Assembly (NCBI GenBank): GCA_023391695.1
Contig: JAEWAK010000012.1
Coordinates: forward strand, 372,001-436,000
Direction of reading: 5' to 3'
Source: Bacillota bacterium
GTDB lineage: Bacteria > Bacillota > Clostridia > Lachnospirales > Lachnospiraceae
DNA: 64,000 bases
In this document: piece after piece, positions 25,295 through 33,038 of the stretch
Numbering within the stretch: position 1 is the stretch's first letter
Layout of the letters: each line of letters begins with the position of its first letter
Position numbers and translations under genes: made by a program
Notes under the pieces: model-generated
What the model was told of the DNA's origin: nothing
Database searches by the model: none
What the model saw: only the letters and a program-made list of their open reading frames with translations

Positions 25295-26566
25295 TCAGAC
25301 CTCATCAATGGCCTTGCCGATATCATTCCGCATATATTTATTTTCAAAGGTAACCCATTCCGCCGCAGTATAGGCATTTTTTCTGGCAGTCATTAAATCC
25401 CTGCCGGTTGCGGTTATACCAAGTACACGGCCGCCGTTTGTCACAATGCCCTCTTTTGTTTTCCTGGTCCCTGCATGGAAAGCATAAAATCCGTCTTTCT
25501 CTTTAAAATTCTCAAGGCCATTTATGACAAAACCTTTTTCATAGTGCTCCGGATATCCGTCCGACGCCAGTATTACGCAGACTGCGGCATTCTCTTCAAA
25601 TTCCAGCTTAATCTCATTAAGTTTTCCGTCAATGCAGGCTTCAAACACTTCCACAATATCATTCTTCATGCGGGGAAGAACTACCTGTGCCTCCGGATCA
25701 CCAAACCTTGCGTTGTATTCCAATACCTTGGGACCGCTTTCGGTTAACATTAAGCCAAAGAATAAAATTCCGGTAAAATCCCTTTCCTCTGCCTTCATGG
25801 CATCCATGGTCACCTGGTAAACGTGCTGTCTGCAGAAATCATCCACTTCTGGAGTATAAAAGGGACTTGGGGAAAACGTGCCCATCCCCCCCGTATTTAA
25901 ACCCTGGTCCCCGTCTTTTGCACGTTTATGGTCCTGGGCGCTTGTCATGGGAATTATATTGGTACCGTCACAAAAAGCCAGGACGGATACTTCCCTGCCG
26001 GTCATGAATTCTTCGATAACCAGTCTGTCACCGGCGGATCCAAATTGTTTATCCAGCATAATTGTTCTGACACCGGCTTTCGCTTCCTCCAGATCATTGC
26101 AGATTAAAACTCCCTTTCCAAGGGCCAGGCCGTCCGCTTTTAATACAACTGGAAACCGGCAGGTATTAAGATAATCAAACGCAGCCTCCGGTGAATCAAA
26201 GGTTTCATATGCCGCAGTGGGAATGTTGTATTTTTTCATAAGGTCCTTGGAAAATGCTTTGGAACCTTCAATAATGGCTGCTTTTTTCCCGGGACCGAAA
26301 ACACGCAGCTTCTTTTCTTCAAATACATCCACTAATCCCGCCACCAGAGGGTCATCGGGACCTACTATGGTTAAATCAATCTTCTCTCTTTCCGCAAATG
26401 CGGCCAGTTCCTCAAACTCCATAGCGCCGATATCAACACATTCCGCATATTCTTCTATTCCTGCATTGCCGGGAGCACAGTATATTTTGTCAACCAGCCT
26501 GCTTTGGAATACTTTATATGCAATGGCATGTTCCCTGCCGCCACCGCCTATGATCAATACTTTCAT
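25295..26566 (-). CDS. purD: Phosphoribosylamine-glycine ligase
   Basis: A 423-residue ATP-grasp enzyme making GAR from phosphoribosylamine, glycine and ATP, step 2 of purine synthesis. N-terminal GGGGREHA, ATP-grasp core with VLKADGLALGKGV, metal site EYNARFGDPEAQ and GGRVLGITATG near the C-terminus. Usual length. Last of purM-purN-purD, 46 bases after purN, and followed by a strong terminator. Confidence 0.97.
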   Translation of the reverse strand: MKVLIIGGGGREHAIAYKVFQSRLVDKIYCAPGNAGIEEYAECVDIGAMEFEELAAFAEREKIDLTIVGPDDPLVAGLVDVFEEKKLRVFGPGKKAAIIEGSKAFSKDLMKKYNIPTAAYETFDSPEAAFDYLNTCRFPVVLKADGLALGKGVLICNDLEEAKAGVRTIMLDKQFGSAGDRLVIEEFMTGREVSVLAFCDGTNIIPMTSAQDHKRAKDGDQGLNTGGMGTFSPSPFYTPEVDDFCRQHVYQVTMDAMKAEERDFTGILFFGLMLTESGPKVLEYNARFGDPEAQVVLPRMKNDIVEVFEACIDGKLNEIKLEFEENAAVCVILASDGYPEHYEKGFVINGLENFKEKDGFYAFHAGTRKTKEGIVTNGGRVLGITATGRDLMTARKNAYTAAEWVTFENKYMRNDIGKAIDEV

Positions 26567-26612
26567 AAATCCGTACCTTTCCCGGCCAATCCTATACTAT
26601 GGCCGCAGCTAT

Positions 26613-27242
26613 TTATTCCCGGTTAATATAAACCCGGTTCTCTTTGATCCGTATTTTATTGTCTGCAATTAATTCAATAGCCTGGGGCAATATATGCCAT
26701 TCCGCCTCTTCCATAACCCGTCTCTGCAACACTTTTGGCGTGTCAGCTTCCTGTACTTCTACTGCCTTCTGCACTATAATCGGTCCGGTATCCGTACCTT
26801 CATCTACAAAATGAACCGTGGCTCCAGTTATCTTAACACCCCTGTCAAGCACCGCTTCGTGAACCCGCAGTCCGTAATAACCTGCTCCGCAGAACGCAGG
26901 TATCAGAGACGGATGGATATTAATGATTTTATACCGGTAATTTTGTATCAGTATCTCAGGTATAATTACCAGATATCCGGCCAGTACGATTAAATCCACC
27001 TGGTGGCTGTCTATCTCCGCAAGCAGCGCCCGGTTAAAATCCTCCCTGTTCTTAAATTCCCTTGGGGAAATGACGGCCGTCTTGATCCCGTGTTTACGGG
27101 CTCGTTCCAGGGCATATACGTCTTTTTTGTTGCTGATGACTGCTTCTATTTTTGCATTGGTTATCCTGCCCTGTTCTATATTGTCAATAACAGCCTGAAG
27201 ATTGGTCCCTCCGCCGGAAACTAAAACCGCGATCCTTAACAT
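26613..27242 (-). CDS. purN: Phosphoribosylglycinamide formyltransferase
   Basis: A 209-residue folate-dependent enzyme converting GAR to FGAR. N-terminal VLVSGGGTNLQAV, catalytic Asn/His in NIHPSLIPAF, and Asp in DEGTDTGPIIVQ. Overlaps the end of purM by 7 bases; its ribosome site GAAAGGTG lies within purM, implying coupling. Confidence 0.96.
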   Translation of the reverse strand: MLRIAVLVSGGGTNLQAVIDNIEQGRITNAKIEAVISNKKDVYALERARKHGIKTAVISPREFKNREDFNRALLAEIDSHQVDLIVLAGYLVIIPEILIQNYRYKIINIHPSLIPAFCGAGYYGLRVHEAVLDRGVKITGATVHFVDEGTDTGPIIVQKAVEVQEADTPKVLQRRVMEEAEWHILPQAIELIADNKIRIKENRVYINRE

Positions 27243-28261
27243 ACGGTTACACCTTTCTCCCCTGTCTTAACCTCACCCAGGATATATGCCCTCTCACCGG
27301 CTGCCTGTAATAACCTTACCGCTTTATCCGCTTCTGTACTGTCTAAGGCTATCATCATTCCAATTCCCATATTGTACGTATTATACATGATCTTTTCCTC
27401 AATATCCCCATCCGTGGACAGCATCCGGAAAATAGGCGGAACCTTATAGCTGTCTTTATATATCACCGCATGCACACCGTCACGCAGCATCCTGGGGATA
27501 TTTTCATAAAATCCGCCGCCGGTAATATGGCTGCAGGCCTTAACGGTTATACCACCGGTCTTTAAAGCTTTCAATGCCTTCACATAGATTTTTGTAGGAG
27601 TCAGTAAAACTTCACCCAGTGTGGCGCCCAGGGCTTCATAATAGGTATCCAGGGCTTCCCTTTTCATATTAAATACACTGCGTACAAGAGAATAACCGTT
27701 ACTGTGGATACCGGAAGAAGCAATTCCCACTATGGTATCCCCTGCCTTTAAGGTGCTGCCGCTGATGATTTGTTTCTGGTCTGCAATACCGACTGCAAAA
27801 CCTGCCAGGTCATATTCGCTTTCCGGATAAAAACCGGGCATTTCCGCGGTTTCTCCTCCGATTAAAGCGGCACCGGCCTGCTTACAGCCCTCTGCCACTC
27901 CGCTTACGATAGTTGCAATTTTTTCAGGTTCATTTTTACCACAGGCAATATAATCCAAAAAGAAAAGAGGTTCACCGCCGGCACAGGCAATATCATTCAC
28001 GCACATAGCCACACAGTCTATGCCCACGGTATCATGTTTATCCAGGATAAAAGCCAGTTTTAACTTGGTTCCCACACCATCCGTTCCGGAAACCAGGGTA
28101 GGCTGTTCCATATGCTTAAAGCTCTCTAAAGAAAATGCACCTGAAAAACCCCCAATTCCGGTTAAAACTTCGCTACGCATAGTCCCTTTAATATGTTCCT
28201 TCATAAGCTCAACAGCCTTGTAACCGGCCTCGATATCTACTCCTGCCTTTTTATAATCCAT
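27236..28261 (-). CDS. purM: Phosphoribosylformylglycinamidine cyclo-ligase (AIR synthetase)
   Basis: A 341-residue enzyme of the PurM/ThiH-like ATPase fold converting FGAM to AIR. Conserved DGVGTKLKLA, GGETAEMPGFY, SSGIHSNGYSLVR and HITGGGFYENIPR are all present. Ribosome site AAGGAGG before ATG 28261. First of the purMND operon. Confidence 0.97.
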   Translation of the reverse strand: MDYKKAGVDIEAGYKAVELMKEHIKGTMRSEVLTGIGGFSGAFSLESFKHMEQPTLVSGTDGVGTKLKLAFILDKHDTVGIDCVAMCVNDIACAGGEPLFFLDYIACGKNEPEKIATIVSGVAEGCKQAGAALIGGETAEMPGFYPESEYDLAGFAVGIADQKQIISGSTLKAGDTIVGIASSGIHSNGYSLVRSVFNMKREALDTYYEALGATLGEVLLTPTKIYVKALKALKTGGITVKACSHITGGGFYENIPRMLRDGVHAVIYKDSYKVPPIFRMLSTDGDIEEKIMYNTYNMGIGMMIALDSTEADKAVRLLQAAGERAYILGEVKTGEKGVTVC

Positions 28262-28581
28262 GGTTAGTCCTCCTTAAAGATATGTTTGATGTGATCAGAA
28301 CATGTTCCTGACAAAATATGCAGAATTATTCTTTCATTCTTATTTTAACATAAGCCATATTATTTGTCCTATCTTTTAATTTCATTATTTTCTTATAGCG
28401 TTTATAAGCTTGATTAATAAAACAATTTCCATCTATTAGTGAATTATATAAATAAATCTCATAAGATGCAATTCCGGGTCCGAAAACAAAAGGGAGAAAG
28501 GGTTCTTTCCCTGCAAAACCGGACATCTACATCTGGAAGTTACCTCTCATCCGGAATAATTTCACTCTTTGCCTTTATCTT

Positions 28582-28612
28582 AAAAAAGAGGCAGAATTGA
28601 CTCCGCCTCTTT
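28582..28612 (-). terminator. Terminator between purE and purM
   Basis: AAAGAGGC pairs with GCCTCTTT around a 12-base loop, followed by TTTTTT on the minus strand. It separates purE from purMND, so the latter may have its own promoter. The gap 28262-28671 otherwise holds a 66-codon frame without ribosome site and nothing else recognised; no purine riboswitch was found. Confidence 0.8.
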
Positions 28613-28671
28613 CCTTTCAGTAACCGTTATTCCAGTATTTGCAAATCATCAAGGTTAATGCTTTATATGTT

Positions 28672-29187
28672 TTACATATCTTTTAAATAAGCTTCATAGC
28701 CTATTTTATCCAGTTTTTCAGCTTTAGCCTGCACACTTTCCTTTAAACCTTCCGCATAGGCTTTAATGCGCTCCAGTAATTCTGTATCCGACGTTGCAAG
28801 AATCTTGGCTGCCAATAAACCGGCATTTAAGGCTCCGTTTATGGCAACCGTCGCTACAGGAATACCACCCGGCATCTGAACGATTGAATAAAGGGAATCC
28901 ACGCCGCCTAAGGACTTTGTCAGAATGGGCACACCAATTACAGGCATTGGAAAGATTGCCGCCGTCATACCGGGCAGATGGGCTGCACCGCCGGCACCTG
29001 CGATAATTACCTTATAGCCTTTTTCCTCTGCCGATTTTGCATAATCAAAGAATTTATCCGGCATTCTATGGGCAGAGATCACAGTAATATCATATTCAAT
29101 CTTTAATGCATCCAATACTTCTGCTGCCTTGCTCATGATCGGAAGATCCGAATCACTTCCCATTACTATTCCTACTTTTGCTGCCAT
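28672..29187 (-). CDS. purE: N5-carboxyaminoimidazole ribonucleotide mutase
   Basis: A 171-residue class I PurE. GSDSDLPIMSKA near the N-terminus, SAHRMPDK with the catalytic His, and GAGGAAHLPGM. Converts N5-CAIR to CAIR. Ribosome site GTGAGGATG upstream. Encoded upstream of purMND but separated by a terminator. No purK is visible in the window. Confidence 0.97.
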   Translation of the reverse strand: MAAKVGIVMGSDSDLPIMSKAAEVLDALKIEYDITVISAHRMPDKFFDYAKSAEEKGYKVIIAGAGGAAHLPGMTAAIFPMPVIGVPILTKSLGGVDSLYSIVQMPGGIPVATVAINGALNAGLLAAKILATSDTELLERIKAYAEGLKESVQAKAEKLDKIGYEAYLKDM

Positions 29188-29331
29188 TTGTCATCCTCAC
29201 TTTCATTCTCTATGATTATCATCCGGACGGTGGTTAATACGCCGTATGATTACCGACTGGTATATTTGCCCTTCCCCATGACCGTCTTACGGTGCTCAGA
29301 TGACGGGCTTTTTGCTGCCGGAACTTAAACC

Positions 29332-31401
29332 TTACCGGAACGCTTCGTTTAGTTTTTCCGTACCGGGCAGTATGAATCTTCCATCCTTTATTATGGTAAT
29401 GGTTTCGCCATTTTTTTTGTAAACCGTGATTTCTCCAAGTTCGTCATAAGGAATGGTAATATCCGTATGACAGTTAAAATAAGCTTTATCCAGATCGGTT
29501 TTTCTCAATATGGATATTTCATTGTCCTTGGCCACGATCAGTTTTCCATCCGGATTATATAATTTTAAATCTTCACTCATTTTATAGCAGGTATCCCCCA
29601 CTGCAAAATGGGGTCCGGTTTTTTCCGCAATAAGGATAGGGAGTTTGTCCCCTATCTGATATTTCCTGGCCATCACATAGGCAGTGGTATTGGTTCCGAT
29701 TGCAAATTCTCCAATCGGCAGGGTATCCTGATTATACATAAGGTTTTCCTTAACAAATTGCAGGTTATCTGCTTCTAAAGCAAAGTTCCCGCAGGTATAA
29801 GAGCTAATCTTCCCGTCTTCAAAGCTTAAGGATAAATCTGTATATTCCAGCCCGTTTAGATATACCTGGCTTACATGGAGAGTTCCGTTAGTCCCAGTCA
29901 GTTTGGGTGATGTAAAGACTTCCCCTACCGGAATGTTAACATCCGCGGTACAGTTTTCAAAAATGGTTTCCTTTGCAGGATCCTTCAGTTCATAAAGCAT
30001 TACCTTAAGGTCTGTCCGGTTGTCCCCCCTGCCAAGTATCCTTACATACTCTCCCTGGTCTAAAGCATCGATGATGGACTGCTGTATTATCTTATAGGTC
30101 TGGTTATCCAGGGTATTCACCTTAACGGTTTCGGCAAAGATCTCCTTAAACCGTTCACCGATTTCGGGAACCGGATAGGCTATTATGGTAAAGCTGGTTT
30201 CTTCCCCTTTGATGAATTCATTGGTTATAATACCGGCATCCCGGTTATATGCTACATATAATTTCTGCTGCCTCTTATCCAGTTTAACTGCTTGCGCCTT
30301 ATTTTCCGGTGCAAAATTCTTTTCCCCGAATATTTCAATTAAGGCAGGACCGGCGTAAAGGGCCGCTTCCTTTTTATATTTCTCAAAAGCCTTGCGAAGT
30401 CCCGCCAGTTTGCGATCGTTATATGCCTTATCCAAATACAGCCCATTGTCAAAACGGTGGTCATAATCATATTGTTTATTGGGTCCCGAGGAATGGTAAC
30501 CGATTTTTAAATGCTGCTTTTTATTCACATCATTTACCGCAGCACGGTAAATCACAGGCTTAAGCCCCATAGCCCCGAAATAGTCTATGGCATACAGAAC
30601 CATTCTTTCAAAGCCGATACTGTAACGGATATTTACGGAATCCTTTTTTCCTAAATCAATCCTGGCTGCCTCAAACCCTCTCCGGTAACCTTCGGTGTAG
30701 GTAAAAGCCATGGCCTTTACTTCCTCTTCCGTCAGGCTGTTTAAGAATTCGGCCGTACGCAGCTCGTTCTCTCCGATATATTCACCAAACTGGTATAAGT
30801 ACCTTAAATCCTTTAAATCCCAGTTTGTTATGATATCCGTTGCAAAAGTAAGACCCGGATCAACTAATTCCCTGGTTCTGTATTCCAGCATTGCCCCGGT
30901 GTAATCGCTGATAAAATCATATATGGCACGTTTTACGTCCTTATAGGTATAATCATCCTCTTCTTCAAAATAATTATAGATTTCTATAAACAATTCAAGA
31001 TAAACAGTAATATCCGTAAGCCTGCATTCAAAAGCATAAGCAATCATACCTCGGATTTCGGAATATAAAAAGGTCAGGAGTTTTCCGGTCTTTCCCAATT
31101 TTTCGGTTGCAAAGACCGGGTTTGAATAGCTGTTTCCGTAATTTTCCGGAATTATATCCTCATATAACTCATAATTTAATTTCTTTAGTTCTTCAAAGGG
31201 CATCCGGCTTAATTTATCCGTCCCGGCAAGGGTTACTAATTCCCTTATCTGCAAAATAAAAGCCGCCACTTTGTTAAAATAATCTTTGTGAGGTTCTTTT
31301 ACCGCCTGTTCCTTTAAAATTGTCTCTACCCGTTCCATGGATAAATCATAGCGTTCCCTGATCTCATCATTGGCATCTTTAAATAATTCCGTATATTTCA
31401 T
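29332..31401 (-). CDS. M29-family aminopeptidase with long N-terminal extension
   Basis: A 689-residue protein. The C-terminal 300 or so residues carry the M29 (AmpS/aminopeptidase T) pattern: NIPVGEVFTSPKLTGTNG, IGEFAIGTN, TGPHFAVGD and CHTDITIPYD supply the two-metal ligands. The N-terminal 380 or so residues are mostly helical and acidic and match no domain known to me; classical M29 enzymes are about 370-410 residues in all. It should remove N-terminal residues from peptides in the cytoplasm. Start ATG 31401 with GAGAGG upstream. Monocistronic. Confidence 0.82.
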   Translation of the reverse strand: MKYTELFKDANDEIRERYDLSMERVETILKEQAVKEPHKDYFNKVAAFILQIRELVTLAGTDKLSRMPFEELKKLNYELYEDIIPENYGNSYSNPVFATEKLGKTGKLLTFLYSEIRGMIAYAFECRLTDITVYLELFIEIYNYFEEEDDYTYKDVKRAIYDFISDYTGAMLEYRTRELVDPGLTFATDIITNWDLKDLRYLYQFGEYIGENELRTAEFLNSLTEEEVKAMAFTYTEGYRRGFEAARIDLGKKDSVNIRYSIGFERMVLYAIDYFGAMGLKPVIYRAAVNDVNKKQHLKIGYHSSGPNKQYDYDHRFDNGLYLDKAYNDRKLAGLRKAFEKYKKEAALYAGPALIEIFGEKNFAPENKAQAVKLDKRQQKLYVAYNRDAGIITNEFIKGEETSFTIIAYPVPEIGERFKEIFAETVKVNTLDNQTYKIIQQSIIDALDQGEYVRILGRGDNRTDLKVMLYELKDPAKETIFENCTADVNIPVGEVFTSPKLTGTNGTLHVSQVYLNGLEYTDLSLSFEDGKISSYTCGNFALEADNLQFVKENLMYNQDTLPIGEFAIGTNTTAYVMARKYQIGDKLPILIAEKTGPHFAVGDTCYKMSEDLKLYNPDGKLIVAKDNEISILRKTDLDKAYFNCHTDITIPYDELGEITVYKKNGETITIIKDGRFILPGTEKLNEAFR

Positions 31402-31597
31402 ATTTACCTCTCATTCCGCCGCCCATGGCGGCACAAAATTTGCCTACCGCAGGCTGGCCTGCGATACTGCCATAACATGAAAATGTGAACCAAATTTCAC
31501 AAAGTGGAAGAATATGCATGTGGCATCCACTCTTTTTTTAATCTTCTTTCACTCTTCTCTTCATGATGCCGCTTTTACGGTATCACAAATAATACTT

Positions 31598-31933
31598 TTA
31601 TATAATTAACCCAACCATGTACAATATAAAAAAAACGATGGATAAAATCCCATTTAAAACCATTCCGGTTATGGGTGCGGTGTAATAGATTTCCTTTTCC
31701 CGGCAGGCCTTAATTCCAAGGATGAAGCCTGCAACAGATATGAAAAACAGGAACATCCCGATTATCCCCAGTACAATTCCGCCATTGCCTTTTGAAAGGC
31801 TGGAAATAACGGACAGCACCAGCAGGGTAATAAGCGTTACCGTTCCTGCCGCCACCGAAATGATACCTCTAACGGAATGACTTCTGCCGGAAAATTTAAA
31901 TATATCTCTTTTATGTTTGAATATTTTAAACAT
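31598..31933 (-). CDS. Small membrane protein, DUF6142-like
   Basis: A 111-residue protein with a basic N-terminus (MFKIFKHKRDIFKFSGRSHS) and three hydrophobic helices at about 25-45, 53-73 and 86-108. The pattern matches small clostridial membrane proteins, probably DUF6142; this is from memory. Ribosome site AGGAGCGGGCG. Function unknown. Confidence 0.65.
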   Translation of the reverse strand: MFKIFKHKRDIFKFSGRSHSVRGIISVAAGTVTLITLLVLSVISSLSKGNGGIVLGIIGMFLFFISVAGFILGIKACREKEIYYTAPITGMVLNGILSIVFFILYMVGLII

Positions 31934-32136
31934 CGCCCGCTCCTATCTGCACGGCCAGGTGCATGAATTTAATTATTCGTTACTATTCAGCCTTACGGTT
32001 TCCCAGTAACCTTTTGTTACAAAAATTCTGCATTCCGCATAATTTTGCGCATGTAAAGTACGGGGTTTCTTGTGAATCCGCCCTGCTCTACTCACAGAAA
32101 ACAATTACCGATATCATGCTAAACTATAATAATCAT

Positions 32137-32604
32137 TCATCTCAAACGTTTGATGGATTTGACTAATTTATGGCATATAACAAAGCAGATACCACCCAAT
32201 ACGCCGCCAACCGTGTTCATAAATATATCATCCACGTCAAAAATCCCGACCTTGAAAATTAACTGGATCAGCTCTATGGTCAGGCTGAATTCAAGGCTTA
32301 GTAAGGTTATATTTAATAATTTTCTGTTATTTTTACTTATGATAGGCAATACAAACCCAAATGGCATAAATGCCAGTACATTTCCAAATATATTGACGAT
32401 AAAACTTTCCAGCCCTACTTCCTTCCGGTATAAAATAAAACGCTTTACTTCTTTAAACAATACTAGATTATATCTATATTCATCGGAAATTATTGTTCGT
32501 CCATAACGTTCGCTGAAAAACAAAAAATATGCTAACAATATGATATATAGTACAAACAGCACGCGACTTACTGACATAATGACCGTTCTGCTAATTGATT
32601 TCAA
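32137..32604 (-). CDS. VanZ-like membrane protein
   Basis: A 155-residue protein with four helices. The VanZ signature is clear: NIFGNVLAFMPFGFVLP in the middle and EFSLTIELIQ followed by FDVDDIFMNTVGG in the second half. VanZ-type proteins affect glycopeptide susceptibility, but most chromosomal members have no proven role. Start TTG 32604 is preferred because GGAGG lies 9 bases upstream; the ATG at 32643 has no such site. No van genes nearby. Confidence 0.85.
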   Translation of the reverse strand: MKSISRTVIMSVSRVLFVLYIILLAYFLFFSERYGRTIISDEYRYNLVLFKEVKRFILYRKEVGLESFIVNIFGNVLAFMPFGFVLPIISKNNRKLLNITLLSLEFSLTIELIQLIFKVGIFDVDDIFMNTVGGVLGGICFVICHKLVKSIKRLR

Positions 32605-32807
32605 TGACTTTTTCCTCCAGTGTGCTTTCCATATCCCACTCATTATAAAACAAATCTTACATTACGTAAAGGGGTAATAAATGAGTCGGCAAAGAATGTC
32701 TCGGCTGAAAGAAGCTGCTGCATATCCGCACCTTATGGAACCTATGAAAAATGGTAATTTTTTCTTAAAACAGACTATCTAAAATCAGCTCATGAAACGT
32801 AATTTAC

Positions 32808-32962
32808 TAGTGTGCTGTACCGTTCATCTTTAGTCAAACTGTGCTGAATATTTTGTCACTCCGTAAGGCGGAGGATTGAGGCGTAGTGATTCCTACGCCT
32901 AACGCGGCGAATAGCAAAATAGGCCGTGCAGTTCGGCTGATTATGAACGGTACAGTACACCA
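32808..32962. repeat. Palindromic element C (MITE-like)
   Basis: Left end TAGTGTGCTGTACCGTTCAT and right end ATGAACGGTACAGTACACCA form inverted repeats of about 20 bases (17 match). A second pair inside, AACTGTGC and GCAGTT, extends it. About 155 bases, no coding capacity. Similar GTACTGTACCGTTCAT ends occur in Lachnospiraceae, as I recall. The remaining sequence of 32644-32807 shows nothing recognisable. Confidence 0.65.
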
Positions 32963-32972
32963 GGGGACAAAT

Positions 32973-33005
32973 AACAGGGAGGAATTCTAAGAATCCCTCC
33001 CTGTT
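32973..33005 (-). terminator. Terminator of the first Ig-like gene
   Basis: AACAGGGAGG and CCTCCCTGTT with an AT-rich inner stem. Lies 34 bases past the stop at 33039. A T-run on the plus side may make it bidirectional. Confidence 0.7.
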
Positions 33006-33038
33006 GTTTTTGTATAACCGGAATATTCAATTCATTTA

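Noticed and set aside
28326..28526. 66-codon minus-strand frame between purE and purM
   Set aside because: No ribosome site near its ATG, composition unlike neighbouring genes, and it follows the purE terminator. Probably chance.
28262..29330. Purine riboswitch upstream of the pur genes
   Set aside because: The conserved loop sequences of the guanine/adenine aptamer were not found before purE or purM.
32137..32604. Glycopeptide resistance locus
   Set aside because: Only a VanZ-like protein is present; no vanA/B-type ligase, vanH, vanX or two-component genes nearby.
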